From contig CAMERU010000006.1 in NCBI GenBank assembly GCA_945935925.1, forward strand, positions 1-32,607: 32,607 nucleotides of DNA, written 5' to 3'. Below, one piece after another: positions 1 to 8,974 of the stretch. The stretch comes from an uncultured Clostridia bacterium. GTDB taxonomy: Bacteria; Bacillota; Clostridia; Oscillospirales; Ruminococcaceae. The notes under the pieces are model-generated. The model ran no database searches and was not told where the DNA came from. It saw only the letters and a program-made list of their open reading frames with translations. Made by a program: the position numbers and the translations under genes. How positions within the stretch are numbered: position 1 is the stretch's first letter; the number at the start of each line of letters is the position of its first letter.

Positions 1-22
1 TATAAAATGGGAAAAAAGTCAA

Positions 23-51
23 TTGTTTTTGTTGAAATAAGATAATATAAT
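23..51 (+). promoter_or_regulatory. Putative sigma-A promoter (TTGTTT-N17-TATAAT) for the solute-binding protein, with a 13-bp palindrome downstream (GTGTATTGTACAC, 67-79)
   Basis: Hexamers at 23-28 and 46-51 with 17-nt spacing; the palindrome lies just after the expected start site. Confidence 0.5.
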
Positions 52-227
52 AACAATGAATAGTGGGTGTATTGTACACTTTTTTGACAGGATAAGGTGC
101 CTTTCACCCGCGTGTTGTTAAAGGACGAGTGAAGATTATTTGCTGTGCCTTTTAAGCGGGAGAATGTTACGTTTCTTGTAATCGTTCTCCTGCTCGGAAG
201 TTCTTTATTCAAGGAGGAAACCATAAA

Positions 228-1754
228 ATGAAAACATTCAAGAGAATAGCTGCCTGCACACTTGCGGCTGCTATGGTAGCAGGAATGACCGCCTGCGTCG
301 ACGAGGGTCAGCCCATCGCTTCCGGCAGCGGCAATGCTCCCGTTGCCAACACAACCACAACACAGGACTCAACCACCACCGACCCCGACGAGAATGCCGC
401 GACCGATAAGGACATCAAGGAAGTCGGCACCGATACATTTACCCCCAGCGGAAACGCAGGCAAGGTAACCTTCCTCAACTTCTACAAGATAGAAGAGGAC
501 CAGAAGGGCGTTGAGCAGAGCCTTATCTTCAAGGGCGAGCAGTACGGCGGCGACATTGAATACATAATCTGCGCCAGCGGCGACGCTTACCTCGAGAAGT
601 TCAGCCAGCTCATTTCTTCCGATGAATCCCCCGACCTTGTTACAAAGGACGTTTTCCTTTACCCCGGAAGCGTTTCCAAGAACCTTTTCGAACCGCTTGA
701 CAACGATATCGATATGAATTCTCCCCTGTGGGCGGATATGGCGGACGTTATCGAATCCTACGCATATCAGGGCAAGCACTATTACTACCCCCACAGAATA
801 ACCACCTCTTTCGCCCTCAACTACTCCAAGAAAACCATCGAGGAGAACGGTCTGCCCGATCCGTATGAGCTGTATAAGAACGGCGAGTGGACATGGGACG
901 CATGGCGCAACATGATGATCGAGTTCTGCGACAAGGCTGACGGCAACGTAGGCTACTACACCACCGACACGATCATCACCTCCCTTATCGCGACCACGGG
1001 CACAACGCTCATCGACACCAAAGCCGACGGCACTATCCTCAACAACATCGGCGACGCAAACGTAACAAGAGCGATGAACTTCTATGAAACGCTCTACCGC
1101 GACGGCGTTGCCTACGGCTCCAAGTACGAGAAGCAGTGGGGCGACTGGGTTCCCCCGCAGACCTTTGCGGATCACTGCGACCAGCTCCTGTTCTTAGGCA
1201 TGGAGCCCGAGTGGACTTACACCGCAGCTACCGAGCAGATCCAGAACAAGACCGGCGTTGAGAACGATATCCTTGACACCGTTTCCGATTTCGCGTTCGT
1301 TCCGTACCCCAGAGATGTTGACGCGGACGATTATTATCAGGCATACGACACCTATGGATTCCTTGTTCCCAGAGGCGCAAAGAACAAGAGCGGCGCTGTT
1401 GAATTCATCAACTGCTTCAGAGTTTACGATACAGACGAGGCTATCGCTGCACAGGTTCGCGAGGATCACGTTAACCCCGCTCCCATTACCTACCAGACCG
1501 GTAAGTACGAGGGTCAGCGCAAGTGGGTAATCAAGTGGGGCGAGCAGGAGTACGATATGTGGAGAGAGATGTGCGATCCCTCTAAGTTCAACTTCGTGAC
1601 CGAGGACGCATTCGGCTTCAACTCCGACTTCTGGACTTCCTATGCCGAGGTTCTCACAGGCGTTGCACTGAGCGGCGAGAGCTGGGCACAGAAGAGCTCC
1701 GAGTTCATGCCTATCGTAGAGGCTGTCGTTAACGAGTACCGCTTCTCCGAATAA
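228..1754 (+). CDS. Extracellular solute-binding lipoprotein (family 1, ABC sugar transporter type)
   Basis: Signal peptide and lipobox (MKTFKRIAACTLAAAMVAGMTAC); AAGGAGG RBS upstream; SBP-like body. Confidence 0.85.
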   Translation: MKTFKRIAACTLAAAMVAGMTACVDEGQPIASGSGNAPVANTTTTQDSTTTDPDENAATDKDIKEVGTDTFTPSGNAGKVTFLNFYKIEEDQKGVEQSLIFKGEQYGGDIEYIICASGDAYLEKFSQLISSDESPDLVTKDVFLYPGSVSKNLFEPLDNDIDMNSPLWADMADVIESYAYQGKHYYYPHRITTSFALNYSKKTIEENGLPDPYELYKNGEWTWDAWRNMMIEFCDKADGNVGYYTTDTIITSLIATTGTTLIDTKADGTILNNIGDANVTRAMNFYETLYRDGVAYGSKYEKQWGDWVPPQTFADHCDQLLFLGMEPEWTYTAATEQIQNKTGVENDILDTVSDFAFVPYPRDVDADDYYQAYDTYGFLVPRGAKNKSGAVEFINCFRVYDTDEAIAAQVREDHVNPAPITYQTGKYEGQRKWVIKWGEQEYDMWREMCDPSKFNFVTEDAFGFNSDFWTSYAEVLTGVALSGESWAQKSSEFMPIVEAVVNEYRFSE

Positions 1755-1775
1755 TAAGGCGAGTTAAGCTGTCCT

Positions 1776-1805
1776 GCCCTCCCGAGAGCTTCGGGAGGGC
1801 ATTTT
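1776..1805 (+). terminator. Intrinsic terminator after the solute-binding protein
   Basis: GCCCTCCCGA-GAGCT-TCGGGAGGGC followed by ATTTTT. Confidence 0.9.
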
Positions 1806-1818
1806 TATGCTGATCATG

Positions 1819-1847
1819 TTGACATAACGGCGCGGGTATAGTATAAT
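1819..1847 (+). promoter_or_regulatory. Consensus promoter TTGACA-N17-TATAAT for the GH5 pair
   Basis: Exact consensus hexamers with 17-nt spacing upstream of the first GH5 gene. Confidence 0.8.
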
Positions 1848-1893
1848 GAACACATAGCCGCATTGGGCGGCGGAAAATATCATGGGAGAAATT

Positions 1894-3102
1894 ATGAAAC
1901 TGAAAAAAATCATTTCGTCAGTAATGGCAGCGGTATGCTGCGCGGCAATGCTTACGGGCTGCTCCGGCGGGAGCGGCACATCGTCGACCGACGTTCAGAG
2001 CGGAGCGGACGGCGCTTCCGACGCGGCTTCGGAAACGGTTCAGTCGGAAACGGCGTCAGCTGTGAACGACCCGATCGATACCGAGCTCACCCCGCTTGAG
2101 TTCACATCGGGCATACGCATCGGCTGGAACATAGGAAATACGCTGGACGCTACCGGCGGCAGCGGGCTTTCCACCGAAACAAGCTGGGGCAACCCCAAGG
2201 TCACGGAGGAGCATATCCTCTCGGTCAAGGAGCAGGGCTTCAATGCCGTGCGTGTTCCCACGACATGGGACAATCACATGGACGAAAACCACAACATTGA
2301 CCCCGAATGGATGGCGCGCGTTACCGAGGTAGTGGATTACGCCTACAACGCAGGAATGTATGTCATTCTGAATATGCACCACGAGAGCTGGAATTACCCT
2401 TATGAGGACAATTTCGAGGCGGCTTCGGAGATAATGACGGCGGCATGGACGCAGATAGCGGATAATTTCGCGGGATACAGCGAGAAGCTTATTTTTGAGG
2501 GCATGAACGAGCCGCGCTGGGTCGGCACCGATCAGGAATGGAGCGGCGGAAACGACGAGGGCAGAAGTGTTGTCAACAAATTAAATCAGGTGTTCGTCGA
2601 CACCGTTCGCGCGACGGGCGGCAACAACGCGGAACGCTTCCTCATGGTTTGCCCCTATGCGGCGAACTCGGGCGAGCCCGCAATGTCCGCGCTGGTGCTC
2701 CCGAACGATCCCGCAGAAAGGCTCATCGTTTCGGTTCACGCATACATACCGTACAGCTTTGCGCTTCAGGTCGGCGGCTCGAAAAACTGGCTCGCGGAAA
2801 AGCAGACCTGCACCCGAGATATCGACACTCTCGCCGAGGCGCTTGACAGGCTCTTTATAAGCAAGGGCACGGCGGTCATCATCGGCGAATGCGGCGCAAT
2901 GAGCAAGGACAACGAGGAAGCGCGCTGCGCATGGGCGGAATACTTCTTCGGCACGTTCAGCAAGCTAGGCGTACCCTGTTTCCTCTGGGACAACGGAGCG
3001 TTCGTCAGCGGAGAAACATTCGGTCTTTATGACCGTCGTGTAAACACATGGAGATACCCCGACCTTATGGCTTCCATCATGAAAGGAGCGGACGAGGAAT
3101 GA
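1894..3102 (+). CDS. GH5 glycoside hydrolase (endoglucanase-like), lipoprotein
   Basis: Lipobox MLTGCSGG; GH5 signatures GWNIGNTLDATGG, FEGMNEPRW and IIGECGA. ATG at 1894 has GGAG spacing; 1882 is an alternative start. Confidence 0.88.
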   Translation: MKLKKIISSVMAAVCCAAMLTGCSGGSGTSSTDVQSGADGASDAASETVQSETASAVNDPIDTELTPLEFTSGIRIGWNIGNTLDATGGSGLSTETSWGNPKVTEEHILSVKEQGFNAVRVPTTWDNHMDENHNIDPEWMARVTEVVDYAYNAGMYVILNMHHESWNYPYEDNFEAASEIMTAAWTQIADNFAGYSEKLIFEGMNEPRWVGTDQEWSGGNDEGRSVVNKLNQVFVDTVRATGGNNAERFLMVCPYAANSGEPAMSALVLPNDPAERLIVSVHAYIPYSFALQVGGSKNWLAEKQTCTRDIDTLAEALDRLFISKGTAVIIGECGAMSKDNEEARCAWAEYFFGTFSKLGVPCFLWDNGAFVSGETFGLYDRRVNTWRYPDLMASIMKGADEE

Positions 3103-4229
3103 GCATAGCGGCGCGCCTTATGGCGGTGTTGACCGCGCTGACGACTGTTATAAGCGGCGGCGGAGAACTCCGAAAGCCGACAACTCCCGAGCCGCCCGCG
3201 GCGGAGGAGTGGCTCAGCCCGACGGAGCTCTGCGAGGAGATCGTGATAGGCTGGAACCTAGGAAACACGCTTGACGCAACGGGCGGCAGCGGGCTTTCCT
3301 CCGAAACGAGCTGGGGCAACCCGAAAGCTGCCGAGGAGCTTATCCTTGCGGTAAAGGAAGCGGGCTTCAATGCGGTGAGAATACCCACGACGTGGTATAA
3401 TCACTGCTCGGGCAGCGAATACACGATAGACAGCGAGTGGCTGGACAGGGTGCAGGAGGTCGTTGACTACGCCTATGACAACGATTTGTATGTAATCCTG
3501 AACGCTCACCATGAAAACTTCAATTTCCCGTCGGACGAAAATTACCCCAAGGCGAAAAAGGCGCTGACGTGTATCTGGAAGCAGGTCGCGGAGCGGTTCG
3601 CGGACTACGGCGAACGCCTTATATTCGAGGGGCAGAACGAGCCGCGCAAGGTCGGCACGAATGTGGAATGGAACGGCGGCGACTACGAGGGCAGGAAAAA
3701 TGTCAACAAGCTCAACGCGGATTTCGTTGCGACGGTGCGCGCGACGGGCGGCAACAACGAAAAGCGCTGCCTTATGGTACCGACCTATGCGGCGGCGTTC
3801 TATGCGCTGGACGGGTTCGAGCTTCCCGACGATGACAGGCTGATCGTGTCGATACACGCATATTCGCCCTACAATTTCGCAATGAACACGGGCAATTGGG
3901 CGACGGATAATTTTGACCCCAACGACAGCAACAGCACGAGCGAGCTTGTGACCATGGCGGACACGCTGTATGACAGGTTCGTTTCAAAGGGCGTTGGCGT
4001 TATCATAGGCGAATGCGGCGCGACTAACAAGGGCAACGCGGCGCAGCGCCTCAACTGGGCGAAATACTTCCCCGCCTGCTTCGGCAAAAAGGGGATACCC
4101 GTTTTCCTTTGGGATAACCACGCCTTCGGCACGGGCGGCGAGAAGTTCGGGCTTATCAACCGTTATTCCCTTACATGGGAGTACCCCGACTACATCAAGG
4201 CTCTTGTAAACAGTGCTAAGAAGGCGTAA
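3099..4229 (+). CDS. GH5 glycoside hydrolase (endoglucanase-like), secreted paralogue
   Basis: ATGA overlap with the upstream GH5; GWNLGNTLDATGG, FEGQNEPRK and IIGECGA motifs; N-terminal signal-like segment without a clear lipobox. Confidence 0.87.
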   Translation: MSIAARLMAVLTALTTVISGGGELRKPTTPEPPAAEEWLSPTELCEEIVIGWNLGNTLDATGGSGLSSETSWGNPKAAEELILAVKEAGFNAVRIPTTWYNHCSGSEYTIDSEWLDRVQEVVDYAYDNDLYVILNAHHENFNFPSDENYPKAKKALTCIWKQVAERFADYGERLIFEGQNEPRKVGTNVEWNGGDYEGRKNVNKLNADFVATVRATGGNNEKRCLMVPTYAAAFYALDGFELPDDDRLIVSIHAYSPYNFAMNTGNWATDNFDPNDSNSTSELVTMADTLYDRFVSKGVGVIIGECGATNKGNAAQRLNWAKYFPACFGKKGIPVFLWDNHAFGTGGEKFGLINRYSLTWEYPDYIKALVNSAKKA

Positions 4230-4266
4230 GCAGCCGTATTCAACCGTATGCTTAACGGAATATTTT

Positions 4267-4304
4267 GTCCCCGCGGGGTATTGTGCCTCGGCGGGGACAT
4301 TTTT
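4267..4304 (+). terminator. Intrinsic terminator after the GH5 pair
   Basis: GTCCCCGC...GCGGGGAC followed by ATTTTTT. Confidence 0.85.
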
Positions 4305-4317
4305 TATGTGACGCAAA

Positions 4318-4364
4318 AAACTTGTTTATACCCCCTTGACAACACAAGAAACTTGTGATATAAT
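4318..4364 (+). promoter_or_regulatory. Consensus promoter with an operator-like palindrome in the spacer, upstream of the DUF1492/XRE/ImmA cassette
   Basis: TTGACA 4336-4341, TATAAT 4359-4364, 17-nt spacer containing CACAAG-AAA-CTTGTG (4343-4357). An extra AAACTTGT at 4318-4325 repeats 4349-4356. Confidence 0.85.
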
Positions 4365-4408
4365 CTGTTCATAATGATGAGATGAGATGAACGGAAAGGA
4401 GGGATCCC

Positions 4409-4924
4409 ATGTCGGAGTGTCTTGAATGTCTGAAAAGAGCGCGCGAATACGAGAAGGAGGTTTCCGCAATGGTGACCGAGGTAGAGCGGCTGCACAGGAT
4501 AATGAAGCTTGGGCGGTCGTCGCAGGCGCGCGCAGAGCAGCTGACGACAAAGCTGTATAAATATGAACAGGAACTCAACGCGCAGATAGACCGCACTGTT
4601 GACGCAAAGCGGGAAGCGCTGGAATATTTAAGCCTGCTGAGCGGCGAGGAGCGCGGCGTTATGTTCAGATATTACATACTGGCGATGGAGTGGCAGGAGA
4701 TAGCGATGAAGATGTTTATGAGCGAGCGGCGGGTGTTTTTGCTGAGGAAGAGCGCGCTTGCGAAGCTGGACAAGTATTACGGCGGGAGGGATAACGATGC
4801 CGATAGGAACGAAAATAAAAAAGCTGCGCGAGCGTGCGGGGCTGACCCGGGAGGAGCTTGCGCAGCGGATAGGAGTCACTGCCTCGGCGGTGGGGAATTA
4901 CGAGAGCGACCGTTCGCACCCTAA
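4409..4924 (+). CDS. DUF1492 / sigma-70 region-4-like (phage/ICE-type) regulatory protein
   Basis: GGAGG RBS; coiled-coil N-terminus; helix-turn-helix-like LLSGEERGVMFRYYILAMEWQEIAMKMFMSERRVFLLRKSALAKL. The last ~43 codons run out of frame into the XRE gene. Confidence 0.65.
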   Translation: MSECLECLKRAREYEKEVSAMVTEVERLHRIMKLGRSSQARAEQLTTKLYKYEQELNAQIDRTVDAKREALEYLSLLSGEERGVMFRYYILAMEWQEIAMKMFMSERRVFLLRKSALAKLDKYYGGRDNDADRNENKKAARACGADPGGACAADRSHCLGGGELRERPFAP

Positions 4925-5222
4925 GGAGGAGGTCATGTACAGGCTTTTCGGAGCGCTGAACTGCGAGCCGAACGAGCTTTTCGAGGAATATTTCGACGCG
5001 GGCAGCTCGTCGGTGCGGCGGCACATGGAGAAATACGTCGCGCTTGACGCGCACGGGCGGGAGCTTGTGGATATGTGCACGGAGATAGAATACCGCCGCT
5101 GCATTCCCGCGGAGGACGACATGGTGCTCATTGCGGCGAGAAACGGCGGCGCTCCGCACAAGGTGCACATGAAAAAGCGCGGCACGGCGAGCATACTTGA
5201 TATGCCCGACTACAAGGGATAA
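4797..5222 (+). CDS. XRE-family helix-turn-helix transcriptional regulator
   Basis: MPIGTKIKKLRERAGLTREELAQRIGVTASAVGNYESDRSHP; GGGAGGG RBS just upstream. Confidence 0.88.
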   Translation: MPIGTKIKKLRERAGLTREELAQRIGVTASAVGNYESDRSHPKEEVMYRLFGALNCEPNELFEEYFDAGSSSVRRHMEKYVALDAHGRELVDMCTEIEYRRCIPAEDDMVLIAARNGGAPHKVHMKKRGTASILDMPDYKG

Positions 5223-5272
5223 GGCGGTAATGCGGTGATCGGGCAAGGCGATAATGAGGCAAGGAGGGGCAA

Positions 5273-5902
5273 ATGAATGCGCTTGACGTTCTTCACAGGG
5301 CGGGAATAAGGCGGCTCCCGACCGACACCGAAGCGATAGCCGAGCATTTCGGCATTAAGCTGGTGAGCTACTCGTCGGTGGCTAGGATATACGAGCGGGA
5401 CATGGCGGAGCTGTACAGGATAAGCCGTCAGGGGTACAGCTTTGTTGTTGACGGGCGCTATGTCTGCGCAATAAACGAGAACAGCTGCGGCGAAACGCGG
5501 CGCCGCTGGACGATAGCGCACGAACTGTCGCATTGTCTGCTGGGTCACATCAGGGACGGCAGGCTTTGCTGCACGCCCGAGGAGGAGCGCGCGGCGGATC
5601 GTTTCGCGGCGGAGCTGCTGGCGCCGCTTGCGGTGGTGAATTTCTGCGGCGTTACCTCCGCAGAGGAGCTTATGCGGCTTTGCAGGCTGTCGCGTAAGGC
5701 GGCGGAGATACGCTTCGGGCAGCTGGACGCGCGGCGCAGGGAAGCGGCGCGCAGCAGATTTTCCGAGGCTCGGACGCAGGCGCTGTCGGCTGCCGAGCTA
5801 AAGACCGTTTCCGACTTCTCTTTTTTCATCACGGAGTATATCTTTAACAAAAAAGGCGGCTGCTCCGTATTGTCGGGCGGAGCGGTCAGGGCGTTGCCGT
5901 GA
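5273..5902 (+). CDS. ImmA/IrrE-family metallo-endopeptidase
   Basis: HExxH motif in RRRWTIAHELSHCLLGHI followed by EERAADRFAAELLAP; GGAGG RBS. Confidence 0.88.
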   Translation: MNALDVLHRAGIRRLPTDTEAIAEHFGIKLVSYSSVARIYERDMAELYRISRQGYSFVVDGRYVCAINENSCGETRRRWTIAHELSHCLLGHIRDGRLCCTPEEERAADRFAAELLAPLAVVNFCGVTSAEELMRLCRLSRKAAEIRFGQLDARRREAARSRFSEARTQALSAAELKTVSDFSFFITEYIFNKKGGCSVLSGGAVRALP

Positions 5903-5960
5903 ACGTCGGCATTATGTCATGGTTTGCGGAATATTCCCGCTGTTAATGCAGCGAAAAACA

Positions 5961-5992
5961 AATCACCCTCCCGGCTGCCCGAGAGGGTGATT
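5961..5992. terminator. Bidirectional terminator between ImmA (+) and GH130 (-)
   Basis: AATCACCCTC...GAGGGTGATT 10-bp stem; the T-rich tail (TTTGTTTTT) lies on the minus strand. Confidence 0.8.
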
Positions 5993-6015
5993 CCTATATG
6001 CCCGATAATTCGTTA

Positions 6016-7029
6016 TCAGAAATATTTGTTGGAGTGAGCCTTAACGTACTCAACAACTTCCTCAGCGTAGCAGAACGCCATGCTTACGCAGGTATCCGCG
6101 CAGCCGTAGTAGATCGCGATACGACCGGTGTCCTTGTCGCAGAGAGCCGCGCAGGGGAAGGTAACGTTCTGAACGTCGCCGACTGTTTCGTAGATCTCGC
6201 GGGGGTTGATGAGGTACTCGCGGCAGCGGTACTTAACCTTCCAGGGCTGCTCCTTGTCGAGAATGCAGGCGCCGAAGCTGTAAACGAAGCCGTTGCAGCT
6301 CTCGAGAACGCCGTGGTAGAATACCAGCCAGCCCTCGCTCGTTTCGATCGGGATAGGACCTGCGCCGATCTTCTTGGATTCCCAGCCTCTGTCGGGAGCC
6401 ATAACGTGTCTGTGCTTGCCCCAGTATTTCATGTCGGGGGAGTGGGACAGGTACATATCGCCGAAGGGAGTATGACCGCTGTCGGAAGGACGGGAGAACA
6501 TAACGAACTCGCCGTTTATCTTGCGGGGGAACAGAACGCCGTTTCTGTTAAAGGGCAGGAACGCGTTTTCTTCCTGATGGAATTCCTTGAAATCCTTTGT
6601 CCAGCCGATGCCGATAGTGGGCTTCCAGCCGTAAGCGTTGCACCATGTGATCCAGAATCTGTCCTCGATCCATACGCAGCGGGGGTCGTAGCCGTACTGC
6701 CACGGATTAGCCTCGGCAGTGAGCGGGTCGTCGTTTATCCATTCAACCTTCTTCTCGTTTATTTCCCAGTGGATACCGTCAACGGAGAAGCCGGCATGGA
6801 TAGCCATGTTTCTTTCCTTGTCGTCAACACGGAAAACACCTGCGAAGTGGTGACCGTTGCCGTCCTCAAAGGGAACGACTGCGGAGTTGAAGATGGAGTT
6901 GCTTGTGGGGAGCAGGTCGCGGGGGATAATGGGGTTAGCGTTGTAGCGCCAGATTACGTCCTTGCAGCCCTCGGGACGATCCTGCCACGGGATATTGGGA
7001 ATGCTCTGTCCGATGATTTCTAAGCTCAT
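6016..7029 (-). CDS. GH130-family glycoside phosphorylase (manno-oligosaccharide or mannosylglucose phosphorylase-like)
   Basis: [45 protein letters not shown] and [29 protein letters not shown] before ATG at 7029. Confidence 0.85.
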   Translation of the reverse strand: MSLEIIGQSIPNIPWQDRPEGCKDVIWRYNANPIIPRDLLPTSNSIFNSAVVPFEDGNGHHFAGVFRVDDKERNMAIHAGFSVDGIHWEINEKKVEWINDDPLTAEANPWQYGYDPRCVWIEDRFWITWCNAYGWKPTIGIGWTKDFKEFHQEENAFLPFNRNGVLFPRKINGEFVMFSRPSDSGHTPFGDMYLSHSPDMKYWGKHRHVMAPDRGWESKKIGAGPIPIETSEGWLVFYHGVLESCNGFVYSFGACILDKEQPWKVKYRCREYLINPREIYETVGDVQNVTFPCAALCDKDTGRIAIYYGCADTCVSMAFCYAEEVVEYVKAHSNKYF

Positions 7030-7092
7030 GACTTTACCTCTCAAATAATTTTTTTACTGTTACGATCGGGAGCAGTCCACGCCCCGACCAAC

Positions 7093-7132
7093 CTTGTAAT
7101 ACAAGTATATCAAATATTATCGTATATTTCAA
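7093..7132 (-). promoter_or_regulatory. GH130 promoter with an overlapping 13-bp palindrome
   Basis: Minus strand TTGAAA-N17-TATACT (7127-7132 / 7104-7109), with CTTGTATTACAAG at 7093-7105 abutting the -10. Confidence 0.65.
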
Positions 7133-7408
7133 TAGTCTATTTTGCTAAATCTGAACGGATTTTTTAGTATAGAATTACTTAAAAAATACAAGGGCACGGC
7201 GTGGTATTTACTTAAAAAACAAATGTCGGAATTATAATTTACCCTATTTATAAAGTCAATCCTTCCTGCGGATAAGAATCGTCAGCCCCGACAAAATTTT
7301 TTAAAAGATGTTCGCAACCTTATGCCCCGCTGTGCGGTATTATTGTCAAAGGCAGAGATCACAAACCGCATTCACACAAATTCACACCATGAGATAAAGG
7401 AGAAAACC

Positions 7409-8965
7409 ATGAAAAAATATTTAGCTTTATTTGCGGCTTCGGTATTCATTATATCATTGGCAGGCTGTTCGAACGCGGAGGTCAATACCGCGGACAGAGG
7501 CGGCTCGTCTGTCGGCGCTTCGTCGGGTGGCTCGTCGGGTGGGGCTTCGTCCGTTGGCGCTTCGGTGGAAGGAACTTCCTCAACGGCAGATTTGTCGGGC
7601 GCTTCCGCAGGTATTTCTTCCGAGGGCGGGACGGACGTTACTGCGGCGCCCGCGCCGGGAGCGGATACATCTGTTCCTGCAACGGCGGGAACTCATGCCG
7701 CCGATTCTGCCGCTTCCGTCGCGCCGACCGACCCCGGGGATACGGGAAAGGAGTTTTCTTCCTCTTCGTCGGAATATAAGCCGACCGATATAGGCGGCTT
7801 GGAATCGGGCGCGGCAGATGATATGCTCGTGATAACCGATGGAATTGAAGCTGAAGGCGAGGTAGCCGATTTTGAATACAGCGGTTTTGAGGACTTTGCC
7901 GCTGCCGCCGATGATTCCGATGTCGGCATTATTGAATGCCCCGTTGACCCCGAGATCGAGTATATTCAGCCCGGCGCGGGACTGCTGACGGGCGGCGAAT
8001 GGCGCGACAACGACCACTGGGCAGACTGGAAGGCATTGTATTCCTCGCACAGCGACTGGGCTGATTACAAGGCGGAATGGCGCGTGAATTATGACTGCCG
8101 CATAGCGGTTACGGTAACGTCGGGCGGCGCACCCGTCGAGGGCGCAAAGGTGACCTGCGACGGCGCGACCTCCGCAGTGACCGACAACCGCGGAAAGGCA
8201 TACCTTTTCTACAAGGATATAAACGGCGCGACCGCCGATATCACCGTTACCTACGGCGGCGAGAGCAAGTCCGTCGGCGGAGTTACGGGCGACGGCTCGG
8301 TAAGCGTTGAGCTGGATACAGCGGCTTCAAAGCCCGAAAAGCTTGACTTCATGATAATGTGCGACACGACGGGCTCCATGAGCGACGAGCTGTGCTATCT
8401 TCAGGCGGAGCTTATGGATATCGTCAAGAGCATTCAGCAGGCGAACTCCAACACCGACATAAGAATGAGCGTTAACTTCTACCGCGACGAGGGCGATGAA
8501 TATGTTGTGCGGGAATATCCGTTCACGGCTGACGTTGACGCGGCGGTAAGGGCGATATCCGAGCAGTACGCAACGGGCGGCGGCGATACCCCCGAGGCGG
8601 TGCACACGGCGCTTGACAGCGCGCTCAATAACCATGACTGGGACGAGGACGCCGTTAAGATAATGTTCCTTGTTCTGGACGCGCCTCCTCACAGCAGCGA
8701 TGTTCAGATAGTCGACAGCGTTCGCGGGTATATCGAGCAGGCTGCCGGGATGGGCGTGCGCATTATCCCGATAGCCTCCAGCGGCGTTGACAAGACAACG
8801 GAATATCTCCTGCGCACTATGTCCTTTGTTACGGGCGGCACCTACACCTTTCTCACCGACGACAGCGGTATCGGCGGCGGGCATATCGAGCCTACCGTCG
8901 GCGCTTACAACGTCGAGAAGCTCAACGAAATGATGATAAGAATTGTGAACGGCTATCTTGAGTGA
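7409..8965 (+). CDS. von Willebrand factor type A domain lipoprotein with a Ser/Gly/Ala-rich linker
   Basis: Lipobox SLAGCSN; MIDAS-like DTTGSMS, GGGDTPEA and VLDAPPH; AAAGGAG RBS. Confidence 0.85.
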   Translation: MKKYLALFAASVFIISLAGCSNAEVNTADRGGSSVGASSGGSSGGASSVGASVEGTSSTADLSGASAGISSEGGTDVTAAPAPGADTSVPATAGTHAADSAASVAPTDPGDTGKEFSSSSSEYKPTDIGGLESGAADDMLVITDGIEAEGEVADFEYSGFEDFAAAADDSDVGIIECPVDPEIEYIQPGAGLLTGGEWRDNDHWADWKALYSSHSDWADYKAEWRVNYDCRIAVTVTSGGAPVEGAKVTCDGATSAVTDNRGKAYLFYKDINGATADITVTYGGESKSVGGVTGDGSVSVELDTAASKPEKLDFMIMCDTTGSMSDELCYLQAELMDIVKSIQQANSNTDIRMSVNFYRDEGDEYVVREYPFTADVDAAVRAISEQYATGGGDTPEAVHTALDSALNNHDWDEDAVKIMFLVLDAPPHSSDVQIVDSVRGYIEQAAGMGVRIIPIASSGVDKTTEYLLRTMSFVTGGTYTFLTDDSGIGGGHIEPTVGAYNVEKLNEMMIRIVNGYLE

Positions 8966-8974
8966 TTTTTGGTG

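Noticed and set aside
5998-7023. 341-aa plus-strand ORF antisense to GH130
   Set aside because: Shadow ORF; begins inside the bidirectional terminator and has no homology-like motifs, whereas the minus-strand GH130 is clear.
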